DNA of 59,954 bases from Trichococcus palustris (GTDB lineage: Bacteria > Bacillota > Bacilli > Lactobacillales > Aerococcaceae): the NCBI RefSeq assembly GCF_900114465.1, contig NZ_FOTD01000018.1, positions 1 to 59,954 of the forward strand. The letters are read 5' to 3'. The stretch's first letter is position 1. The number at the start of each line of letters is the position of its first letter. The translations under genes were made by a program, and so were the position numbers. The notes under the pieces are model-generated. The model searched no databases. It saw nothing but the letters and a program-made list of their open reading frames with translations, and was not told the DNA's origin. Positions 53,163 to 59,954 of this stretch are shown piece by piece.

Positions 53163-53444
53163 AGAAAAGTACGGATAAAGGAACTGCACAGAGAACCTCG
53201 GTAGCTGAAAAGAGGACAGGAAGCGTATCCGGAAAATGGTCTTAGAGTGAATAAGTTGCGAACGTTATAAAAACCTCAGCAGCTTACGGGAACACCCGTT
53301 ATCGTGTCACAGTATAACAAAACAGCCGTTTCGTTTTGCGTACTGGTCGAGGGGAAATTTGAGAGGATTTCCTGAAACAAGGTGGTATCACGATGAGCAA
53401 TCATTCGTCCTTGCACAATTCATTGTGCAGGGACGTTTTTTTTT
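53163..53444 (+). promoter_or_regulatory. T-box riboswitch, methionine type
   Basis: Stem I begins with AGTA and CGGATA, which pairs with TATCCG (53227-53232). The specifier loop then reads GAAA-ATG, placing ATG (Met) at 53237-53239. The conserved T-box AAGGTGGTATCACG is at 53379-53392. The terminator CGTCC..GGACG (53406-53435) with nine T follows. Uncharged tRNA-Met would stabilise the antiterminator and turn on the gene below. Confidence 0.92.
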
Positions 53445-53488
53445 ACTGATTTACGTTTGAAAAAAACATCAGGAAGAAGGAACCAATC

Positions 53489-54595
53489 ATGACGACAGCA
53501 GAAAAAACAACAACGTTACCATTCAGAGCCGACCACGTAGGAAGCTTTTTACGCACCGAGCCTTTGAAGGATGCCCGCACCAAATTTGCAGCCGGAGAAC
53601 TCGATGCAGCAGCATTGAACCAAGTCGAGACGGAAGAAATAACGAAACTGGTCCAAGCACAAAAAGAAAATGGTCTGAAAGGCTTCACGGACGGAGAATT
53701 CCGCCGTTCTTGGTGGCATATCGATTTCATCGAAAATCTGAATGGGTTTGAAGGCTACGAACCGGAAGTCGGCTATGATTTCGGCGGTGTCGAAGTCCGC
53801 AAATACGGTTTCCGCAATGTCGGCAAAATTTCCTTCAATCCGAACCACCCCTTCCTTGCAGCCTTCAAGTCACTGCATGACATCGTCGGCGACCAAGGCG
53901 TGGCGAAATTCACGATCCCAAGCCCAAACGAAGTATTTTACCCTGGCTACCGCAACGAAGAAATCTATCCTTCCGTGGAAGCCTACCAGGCCGATATCCA
54001 AAAGGCGTATATCGATGCCGTCCAAGCCTTCTACGATTTAGGCTGCCGCTACTTGCAATTGGATGACGTCCACTGGGGATTCCTGTGCAACTTCGCTTCT
54101 GACACGGAAGAATATGCCGCCGAAAAACGCATTGCTGCCGAAAATGTCCAAGCGATCATCGAAGCCAAGCCAAAAGATTTGGTCTTGACGACCCATGTCT
54201 GCCGCGGAAACTATAAATCACACCATTCCTTGGAAGGCGCCTACGACCCGATTGCCGAAGAATTATTCGGACAAACGGACTTCGACGGCTACTTCCTGGA
54301 GTACGATACAGACCGTTCCGGCGGCTTTGAACCGTTGCAATACTTCAAAGGGAAAGGCCGCATCGTTTTAGGCTTGGTCACTTCCAAAACAGCCGAGTTG
54401 GAAGATAAAGATGAAATCAAGGCACGCATCAAAGAAGCAAGCAAATATGTGCCATTGGAGCAGCTGAGCTTAAGCACGCAATGCGGCTTTGCCTCCACCG
54501 AAGAAGGAAATCTTTTGACGGAAGAAGAACAATGGGCGAAAGTGCGCCTCGTCGTTGAAATCGCGAAAGAGGTCTGGCCCGAAGAAAACAACTAA
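53489..54595 (+). CDS. Core-MetE / YxjG-YxjH family methionine synthase-like protein
   Basis: 368 residues, matching the C-terminal barrel of cobalamin-independent methionine synthase without its N-terminal half. The zinc and substrate features are RADHVGSFLRT, GFTDGEFRRSWWHIDF, LQLDDVHWGFLC, THVCRGNYKSHHS (His and Cys) and LSLSTQCGFAS (Cys). These proteins methylate homocysteine from simple donors rather than polyglutamyl folate. A Met T-box and promoter precede it, which confirms a methionine role. AGGAAGAAGGA lies before the ATG. Confidence 0.92.
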   Translation: MTTAEKTTTLPFRADHVGSFLRTEPLKDARTKFAAGELDAAALNQVETEEITKLVQAQKENGLKGFTDGEFRRSWWHIDFIENLNGFEGYEPEVGYDFGGVEVRKYGFRNVGKISFNPNHPFLAAFKSLHDIVGDQGVAKFTIPSPNEVFYPGYRNEEIYPSVEAYQADIQKAYIDAVQAFYDLGCRYLQLDDVHWGFLCNFASDTEEYAAEKRIAAENVQAIIEAKPKDLVLTTHVCRGNYKSHHSLEGAYDPIAEELFGQTDFDGYFLEYDTDRSGGFEPLQYFKGKGRIVLGLVTSKTAELEDKDEIKARIKEASKYVPLEQLSLSTQCGFASTEEGNLLTEEEQWAKVRLVVEIAKEVWPEENN

Positions 54596-54617
54596 AGGGT
54601 GCATGTAAGAACCGAAA

Positions 54618-54654
54618 AAAACAGGGAAAGCGACCTATGCCGCTTTCCCTGTTT
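54618..54654. terminator. Terminator between core-metE and mntH
   Basis: Arms 54618-54632 and 54640-54654 (15 bp, perfect), then a long T-run. Confidence 0.88.
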
Positions 54655-54692
54655 TTTTTTTTTTATTGTCCCTGACGGCTTTCGTCACACTA

Positions 54693-56060
54693 TCACAGAT
54701 TGGAAAGGATGTTGACCACCAAAAAGATGTTCAGGAGGATAATGACCAGCGTGGCTGTCCAAGCCAATACTTTTTGTGTCCTCGAATTTACAAAAACCCC
54801 CATTTTTTTCTTGTCGCCCGTGATTTTCAATAGGGGGATAAGCGCAAATGGCAGCTGAAGACTTAGAATTACTTGACTCCAGATCAATAATTTTTCGGTT
54901 CCCGCTTCGCCTGCCAACAAGGTGACTATGAAAACGGGGATGATGGCCAATACACGGGTGATCATGCGACGGACCCAAGGCTTCATCTTCAAATGAATGA
55001 ATCCTTCCATGATGATCTGACCGCTCAATGTGCCGGTAATGGTAGCATTTTGCCCCGAACAAAGCAATGCTACTGCGAAAAGACTGCTTGCGGCGGCCGC
55101 ACCTAATGTGGGGCTGAGCAACTTATATGCATCTTCAAGCGCGCCTACATTTTGATTCATTCCGTGAAAGGCAGCGGCGCCCACAATCAGAATCAGCGAG
55201 TTGATGATGAATGCACCACTTAAAGAGAGGAAGGAATCGATTTTTGCGAATTTGACCGCTTCCCGCTTCCCTTCTTCGGTCCTTTCATAGTCTCTGGTCT
55301 GAATGATCGAAGAATGCAGATACAGATTGTGTGGCATAACCGTCGCACCTAAAATCCCCAATCCCAAGAACAGCATGCCGTGATTCGTCATGATTTGTGT
55401 AGTCGGTAGATACCCTGCCAACAAAGGGCCCCAGCTTGGGGAAGCCATCACCATTTCATAGAAGAAAATCCCAAAAATGGAGAACATCAGCACTCCGACG
55501 ATCGATTCAATCCAACGGAACCCTTTTTTCTGCAGCAAAAGGAGCAGGAAGACATCCGCCGTAGTGATCACAACCCCAACGATCAAAGGAATGTGGAACA
55601 AAAGATTCAAAGCCAATGCGGAACCGATGACTTCGGCTATATCCGTTGCCATAATGGCAAGCTCAGTCAGTATCCAGAGAGAAAAAGCAACTGGTTTTGA
55701 AACCGTGGCGCGAGTCGCTTGGGCCAGGTCCATATTCGTCGCTATCCCCAATCTTGCGGATATCTCTTGGAACATCATCGCCAATAAGCTGGACAAAAGG
55801 ACAACGGACAACAAGATGTATCCATAACGGGAACCGGCTGCTATCGAAGTAGCCCAATTGCCGGGATCAACATAGCCAACAGCCACCAGTGAGCCGGGGC
55901 CCATAAAAGCCAATAATTTTTTTAGAAAAGATGCATTTTTAGGTATGCTTATGGAACTGTTTACTTCTTCAAGACTGACATTATGCGCCTTGCTAATGAA
56001 TCCGTTGGAAATATTCTCATGGATTGTTTCTAATTTGTTTATATTTGTATTAGTTTCCAT
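54693..56060 (-). CDS. mntH: Nramp-family Mn2+/Fe2+ transporter
   Basis: About 455 residues with eleven or twelve spans. The metal-binding motifs of Nramp are present: VGYVDPGNWATS in the first span (Asp and Asn) and ATVMPHNLYLHSS in the sixth (MPHN). An N-terminal hydrophilic extension of about 55 residues precedes the first span. It imports Mn2+ with protons. The start is probably ATG 56060, preceded by GAAGGTGG. A DtxR/MntR-like palindrome lies upstream of its promoter. Confidence 0.93.
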   Translation of the reverse strand: METNTNINKLETIHENISNGFISKAHNVSLEEVNSSISIPKNASFLKKLLAFMGPGSLVAVGYVDPGNWATSIAAGSRYGYILLSVVLLSSLLAMMFQEISARLGIATNMDLAQATRATVSKPVAFSLWILTELAIMATDIAEVIGSALALNLLFHIPLIVGVVITTADVFLLLLLQKKGFRWIESIVGVLMFSIFGIFFYEMVMASPSWGPLLAGYLPTTQIMTNHGMLFLGLGILGATVMPHNLYLHSSIIQTRDYERTEEGKREAVKFAKIDSFLSLSGAFIINSLILIVGAAAFHGMNQNVGALEDAYKLLSPTLGAAAASSLFAVALLCSGQNATITGTLSGQIIMEGFIHLKMKPWVRRMITRVLAIIPVFIVTLLAGEAGTEKLLIWSQVILSLQLPFALIPLLKITGDKKKMGVFVNSRTQKVLAWTATLVIILLNIFLVVNILSNL

Positions 56061-56089
56061 TGTTCCCACCTTCTTTCTTTACGCTCTCT

Positions 56090-56117
56090 ATTTTACACTC
56101 TTTTCGCCATAATGCAA
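56090..56117 (-). promoter_or_regulatory. mntH promoter
   Basis: Minus strand TTGCAT (56117-56112), 16-bp spacer, TAAAAT (56095-56090). Confidence 0.6.
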
Positions 56118-56124
56118 CATTTTT

Positions 56125-56138
56125 TTAGGTTCACCTAA
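56125..56138. promoter_or_regulatory. DtxR/MntR-like operator upstream of mntH
   Basis: TTAGG-TTCA-CCTAA is a perfect inverted repeat resembling DtxR-family half-sites (TTAGG). It lies 7 bp upstream of the -35. Confidence 0.55.
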
Positions 56139-56188
56139 CTTTTTTTATCGATTTGCCAAAACGAATTGTTATATAGCATCTGCAAAAC

Positions 56189-56238
56189 AAGAGGCTGGGC
56201 CAGAAATCATCACTAAATGATTTCTGGCCCAGCCTCTT
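56189..56238 (-). terminator. mgtA terminator
   Basis: A perfect 22-bp stem (56189-56210 / 56217-56238) of the GAGGCTGGG...CCCAGCCTC type common in Lactobacillales. Confidence 0.85.
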
Positions 56239-56252
56239 ATACGATTATAAAA

Positions 56253-58895
56253 CTATAACCATTCTTTATATTTTCGGATATAGACTTTTTTGACCAGTTC
56301 TATGCTGATCGCATACATAAGTAGAATACCGAGCAAGAACAGAAAATATTCTTTCGGCATCGCCACAAAATGAAACGCTGCGATGGAATGCAATAAAACA
56401 GGAACCAGAATCGCTGCCACGATGGCAATACCTGTCGTAAGCAACAGCCGGCTGTCGGCCCTGCTTTGGATAAATGCTATCTTAGAAGTGCGGATAAAAT
56501 GCACAATCAATGTCTGGGAAATCAGCCCCTCCATGAACCAGCCGGTCTGGAAGAAAGCCTCTTTGGCCGCCCCATTATATCCCAACAGGTACCACAAGCA
56601 GTAGAACGTCACCACATCAAAGACGGATGATGTTATCCCCATCGTATTCATGAAATGCCCCAAGCCTTTCGTGTCCCATTTCTTTGGTTTCTCAATGAAT
56701 TCTGGATCCACATTGTCCCATGGAATCGCGATTTGCGAGATGTCATAGATCAAATTTTGGATCAGAATCTGGATCGGAATCATCGGTAAAAACGGCAAAA
56801 AGATGCTGGCGACCAAAACAGAAAAACTGTTCCCGAAGTTCGAAGACAAAGCCATTTTCATGTATTTCATGATGTTCCCATAAATACGGCGGCCTTCATA
56901 GATGCCATCTTTCAAGACCGACAAACTCTTTTCCAGAAGGATAATATCGGATGCTTCTTTCGCGACATCCGTTGCGGAATCGACGGATATCCCGACATCG
57001 GCTACCCGCAGACTTGGCGCATCATTGACGCCGTCCCCCATGTATCCCACAACATGCCCGTTTTTCCGAAACGCAAGGACAACCCTCTGCTTTTGGAGCG
57101 GAGCCAATCTGGCAAAAATGGCATATTCTTCGATTTCTTTAGCCAATTCTTCATCGCTCATTTGTTCTACGGTTGTGCCAAGCATGACGGCTGTCGATTT
57201 CATTCCCACCTGTGCACAGATATGTTGCGCAACAATCGGCGCGTCCCCCGTCAATACTTTGACGTCGACCCCGGCGGCATATAAGCCTTCGATGGCATCC
57301 TTCACATCCGGTTTCGGCGGATCAAAGAATCCCACAAAACCGACAAAGGTCATTTCTGATTCATCCTTGACGGAAAACGCATCTATACCGATGTATTCAG
57401 TTTTTTCGGCCAAAGCGACGACATGCATCCCCTGCTCATTCAAGCGATCTGAGATAGCCATCACTTTTTCTTTGGCTTCATCCGACAACGGAACAATCTT
57501 CCCATCCATATCCATTGTGGTTGCCACCTTTAAGATTTCTTCGATGGCTCCCTTTGTGATGATCCGGTGATTTTTCTCCGTATTGTGCTGCACCACAATG
57601 CTGACCCGTTTCCGGTCATAGTCAAAGGGTATTTCGTCCACGCATGTATATTCTTTGACGTCATCACTGATGTGATGCGTCTCCCCAAAGCTTAAAATGG
57701 CCCGATCAATCAGATTTTTTGAACCAGTTGTAAAATAGCTGTTCAAATAGGCATATTCCAATACTTCCTTATCCTCATTGCCCGATGCATTGAGATAGAC
57801 TTGCAGTGAGATGTTATCGACCGTCAAGGTCCCGGTCTTGTCGGTGCAGAGTATATCGATGGCCCCTAAATTTTGGATCGCACTCATATTTTTTACAATC
57901 GTTTTCTTTTGCGCCAAAAATTTTGCACCTTTGGCAAGCGTTCCATTGACGATCATCGGCAACATTCCCGGCGTCATCCCTACCGCAACGGATATCGAAA
58001 ACATGAAAGCATTCAGCCAATCCTTTTTTACAATGCCGTTGATGAAGAAAACCAATAAAACAATGGCAGCTATGTACTTCAACAGCGTACTCGTCACCCT
58101 GTCGATTCCTACATCAAAATTGGTTTTCGTCTTCACTTCTTCAGCGATATGGGAGATGTGCCCCAAATACGTATTTTTGCCGACCAAAACAACCATCCCA
58201 AGGCCTGAACCGCTGATTACGCTTGATCCCATCAAAGCGATGTTGTCCAATTCCACACTGTTTTTTGATTCATCCGGTTCCAGACTTCTTTTCTCGACTG
58301 GAACTGCTTCACCGGTAAAAACAGATTGCGCCAAGAATAGATTGGTTGCAGCGATGATCCTTAGATCCGCTGGAATAAAGGAACCGACATTCAATTCGAC
58401 TACGTCCCCTAGGGTGATGTCCTCGATGTTCACTTTGACAGGTTTTTCATCCCTGCGCACCATGACTGATATATGCATCATGGCCTTCAATTTTTGACTG
58501 GTTTGATAGGATGAATAGTCTTGAAAAAACCGGATGGAAGCGCTGATGATGGCCAACAGCAAAATGATTCCCGCTCCCAATGCATCTTGCAGGAAAAAAG
58601 AGACCACCGCCAAAACCAGCAAAACGATGATGAATTCATCAATGAATGACTTAGCCAAGAAACGGTACCAAGGGATATCGGCTTCATCCGTTGTAAGGTT
58701 CCTCCCATATTTTGTAAGCCTGGCCCCCGCTTCGACTGTGGCCAGCCCCTTTTCACCAGACTGTAATTCTTGGTATAAATCAGATAGCTCGGCAGCGGAA
58801 AAATGTTTGTATTTCCCCTCTAGATCCTCATTCCGATAGGCTTCCTGAAGATTTGCTTTTTCACGAATCAGATGCTTAATGTCAGCCATTTCCAT
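56253..58895 (-). CDS. mgtA: Magnesium-importing P-type ATPase
   Basis: About 880 residues of the P3B group. The N-terminal cation-ATPase domain is followed by VVELNVGSFIPADLRII (actuator), the phosphorylation site LCTDKTGTLT (about 375), KVLTGDAPIVA and GYMGDGVNDAPSLRVADVG. The last six spans include QNLIYDISQIAIPWDNVD, the MgtA/MgtB signature in the membrane. It imports Mg2+ under low-Mg conditions. The start is ATG 58895 (MEMADIKH), with GGAG 7 nt upstream. No M-box is evident in the short upstream region. Confidence 0.93.
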   Translation of the reverse strand: MEMADIKHLIREKANLQEAYRNEDLEGKYKHFSAAELSDLYQELQSGEKGLATVEAGARLTKYGRNLTTDEADIPWYRFLAKSFIDEFIIVLLVLAVVSFFLQDALGAGIILLLAIISASIRFFQDYSSYQTSQKLKAMMHISVMVRRDEKPVKVNIEDITLGDVVELNVGSFIPADLRIIAATNLFLAQSVFTGEAVPVEKRSLEPDESKNSVELDNIALMGSSVISGSGLGMVVLVGKNTYLGHISHIAEEVKTKTNFDVGIDRVTSTLLKYIAAIVLLVFFINGIVKKDWLNAFMFSISVAVGMTPGMLPMIVNGTLAKGAKFLAQKKTIVKNMSAIQNLGAIDILCTDKTGTLTVDNISLQVYLNASGNEDKEVLEYAYLNSYFTTGSKNLIDRAILSFGETHHISDDVKEYTCVDEIPFDYDRKRVSIVVQHNTEKNHRIITKGAIEEILKVATTMDMDGKIVPLSDEAKEKVMAISDRLNEQGMHVVALAEKTEYIGIDAFSVKDESEMTFVGFVGFFDPPKPDVKDAIEGLYAAGVDVKVLTGDAPIVAQHICAQVGMKSTAVMLGTTVEQMSDEELAKEIEEYAIFARLAPLQKQRVVLAFRKNGHVVGYMGDGVNDAPSLRVADVGISVDSATDVAKEASDIILLEKSLSVLKDGIYEGRRIYGNIMKYMKMALSSNFGNSFSVLVASIFLPFLPMIPIQILIQNLIYDISQIAIPWDNVDPEFIEKPKKWDTKGLGHFMNTMGITSSVFDVVTFYCLWYLLGYNGAAKEAFFQTGWFMEGLISQTLIVHFIRTSKIAFIQSRADSRLLLTTGIAIVAAILVPVLLHSIAAFHFVAMPKEYFLFLLGILLMYAISIELVKKVYIRKYKEWL

Positions 58896-59121
58896 CCCTC
58901 TTCTCCAAATTTGAACGATTACACTGTTTTTCTTCATTATATTCTTTCATCCCCAATAGGCAAGTTTGGGGCACTGAAAGGCAGAAACCAGATGGCCGTC
59001 AGCCCGCAAGCAGCACCGAATTCAGCGTACGTCTAATGATGAGAATATCGGCACCAAAAAACATGTTAAGCGTTTCCATCAAGTGCTATACTGAATCTAT
59101 TAAAAAAATGGAGGAATGGTA

Positions 59122-59529
59122 ATGATTCATATTCTGTTATGTTGCGGTGGTGGATTCTCATCCAGCGCATTAGCAACCAAAGTAAAAAAAGACATTCAAC
59201 AGTACCATTTACACGACGAATTTGAAATTGAATTTTCGCCTTTTATGATTGCTAAAGAAAAAATGGGGAATTTTGATATTGTTGTATGCTGCCCACATTT
59301 AACCTATGATGTCAAACAGATGGTCAAAAACTCAAATCCTGACAAACCCATTTATATTCTTCCGCCACGCATGTATGGATTGATTGATATTCGTGAACTT
59401 TCAACAGATGTTCTGGATGTACTCGAAATGTACAAACATACACCAATAAATCCTGTCCATTTCCCAGGTGAAGAAAATATTATGCGCGTGACAAGATCCG
59501 TAGCCTACCGCAGGAGTAATGCTTCTTGA
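59122..59529 (+). CDS. Orphan PTS IIB component, lactose/cellobiose type
   Basis: 135 residues. The phosphocysteine loop ILLCCGGGFSSSALATKV (about 4-21) is of the Lac/Chb IIB kind, but with CCGGGF in place of the usual single Cys, and SSS after it. The core beta-alpha fold ends at about residue 100 (KPIYILPPRMYGLIDI), followed by a longer tail with HFPGEENIMRVTRS. No IIA or IIC gene is present nearby, so it may be a regulatory or stand-alone IIB. The start is ATG 59122, with GGAGGA about 6-8 nt upstream. Confidence 0.78.
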   Translation: MIHILLCCGGGFSSSALATKVKKDIQQYHLHDEFEIEFSPFMIAKEKMGNFDIVVCCPHLTYDVKQMVKNSNPDKPIYILPPRMYGLIDIRELSTDVLDVLEMYKHTPINPVHFPGEENIMRVTRSVAYRRSNAS

Positions 59530-59564
59530 ACCTCTCATGACTAAAGTCACGAGTTTCTTGGGAA
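59523..59564. repeat. Solo copy of the IS-end palindrome beside the rRNA operon
   Basis: The core CTCATGACTAAAGTCACGAG (59534-59553) is the same motif as at 152-171 and 42882-42901. The flanks (cttc/gaag and gaa/ttc) give a weak outer stem. No transposase is present. Confidence 0.6.
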
Positions 59565-59578
59565 GATGGCATAAAAGT

Positions 59579-59617
59579 AAAAAAAGACTGCCGACATTAA
59601 TGTCAACAGTCTTTTCG
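59579..59617 (-). terminator. rRNA operon terminator
   Basis: AAAGACTG / CAGTCTTTT with an inner GACA/TGTC stem and a T-run on the minus strand, just after 5S. Confidence 0.85.
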
Positions 59618-59620
59618 TTT

Positions 59621-59738
59621 GCGCGGCAACGTCCTAGTCTCACAAAGGGAAACCCTTCACTACAATCGGCGCTAAGAAGCTTAACTTCTGTGTTCGAGAT
59701 GGGAACAGGTGTGACCTTCTTGCCATCGTCACCGCACA
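59621..59738 (-). rRNA. rrf: 5S ribosomal RNA
   Basis: The minus strand begins TGTGCGGTGACGATGGC, contains CACACCTGTTCCCATCTCG and AACACAGAAGTTAAGC, and closes with CGTTGCCGCGC pairing with the 5' end. Length is about 118 nt. It follows 23S by about 90 bp with no tRNA between, and a terminator comes next. Confidence 0.95.
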
Positions 59739-59830
59739 TTTTTAATTGGGAGAACGTTGTTCTCTCAAAACTGAATCTACAAAATAGAGGGGAACCAAAC
59801 CCGCTGAAGTTTTTCTTTGTTTTTAAAAAT

Positions 59831-59954
59831 TGGTTAAGTCCTCGACCGATTAGTATTGGTCCGCTCCATACATCGCTGTACTTCCACTCCCAACCTATCT
59901 ACCTGATCATCTCTCAGGGGTCTTACTCACTTGAAGTGATGGGAAATCTCATCT
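59831..59954 (-). rRNA. rrl: 23S ribosomal RNA, 3' end only
   Basis: The minus strand ends CTAATCGGTCGAGGACTTAA followed by CCA, the conserved 3' terminus of bacterial 23S rRNA. The gene runs off the right edge. Confidence 0.95.

Noticed and set aside
56189-56238. The perfect 22-bp hairpin after mgtA as a novel element
   Set aside because: GAGGCTGGG...CCCAGCCTC hairpins are very common terminators or intergenic hairpins in Lactobacillales, and it is placed exactly after the mgtA stop.
58896-59115. A magnesium (M-box) riboswitch before mgtA
   Set aside because: The region is short and I find no conserved M-box segments or leader terminator.
1-59954. CRISPR array
   Set aside because: No series of regularly spaced direct repeats is visible, and no cas genes are present. 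TnpB is a transposon-linked nuclease, not evidence of CRISPR.

Overview
The window reads as chromosome of a low-to-mid-GC Gram-positive bacterium of the Lactobacillales, most likely Carnobacteriaceae (Trichococcus- or Carnobacterium-like). This is inferred from gene content: a GlnP-type fused binding protein/permease, core-MetE behind a T-box, CopY/CopA/CopZ, BirA-BioY, AdaA, Firmicute-type ribosome binding sites and many U-tailed hairpin terminators. No species can be named from sequence alone. I see no prophage, plasmid origin or CRISPR array.

Layout. 1-600: start of a TnpB gene running off the left edge, its end hairpin, and a small YvrJ-type gene. 0.8-5.3 kb: glutamine-type ABC transporter glnPQ, then a secreted 3D-domain wall hydrolase. 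5.6-9.4 kb: ppx and ppk (polyphosphate). 9.4-17.9 kb: brnQ, an unrecognised gene, an ABC-F protein, an acyl-ACP thioesterase, the iron exporter fetAB behind a PerR/Fur-like box, a ChbG/YdjC deacetylase and an atypical SDR. 18.2-22.4 kb: sbcDC. 22.5-28.6 kb: usp, an HTH-PfkB protein with degraded kinase motifs, a HAD phosphatase, a TPR protein and the carboxy(nor)spermidine pair. 29-34 kb: leuABCD behind a leucine leader peptide. 34-37.9 kb: an orphan TrpX-type lipoprotein behind a phenylalanine-rich leader peptide, SRAP, DUF554 and an FMN reductase. 38-40.8 kb: birA-bioY and a class IV aminotransferase. 40.85-42.94 kb: an IS200/IS605 element with a broken tnpA and an apparently intact tnpB. 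43-46.8 kb: an RpiB-like isomerase, an HD protein, a LysM wall hydrolase, tRNA-Gly and an SDR remnant. 47-50.2 kb: copYAZ. 50.3-54.6 kb: adaA, a deoxynucleoside kinase, an aromatic-acid exporter-like protein and core-MetE. 54.7-59.5 kb: mntH, mgtA and an orphan PTS IIB. Right edge: 5S and the 3' end of 23S rRNA, both on the minus strand.

The most notable signals are regulatory. Upstream of the TrpX-type gene are a promoter, a 23-codon leader peptide with four Phe codons among six, and a chain of six mutually exclusive pairing segments ending in a terminator. This has the right polarity for Phe-starvation read-through. A second, leucine, attenuator precedes leuA. Other points are a 20-nt imperfect palindrome found three times (two at IS200/IS605-type ends, one alone beside the rRNA operon), a PfkB protein whose catalytic motif is replaced, and a motif shared upstream of two wall hydrolases.
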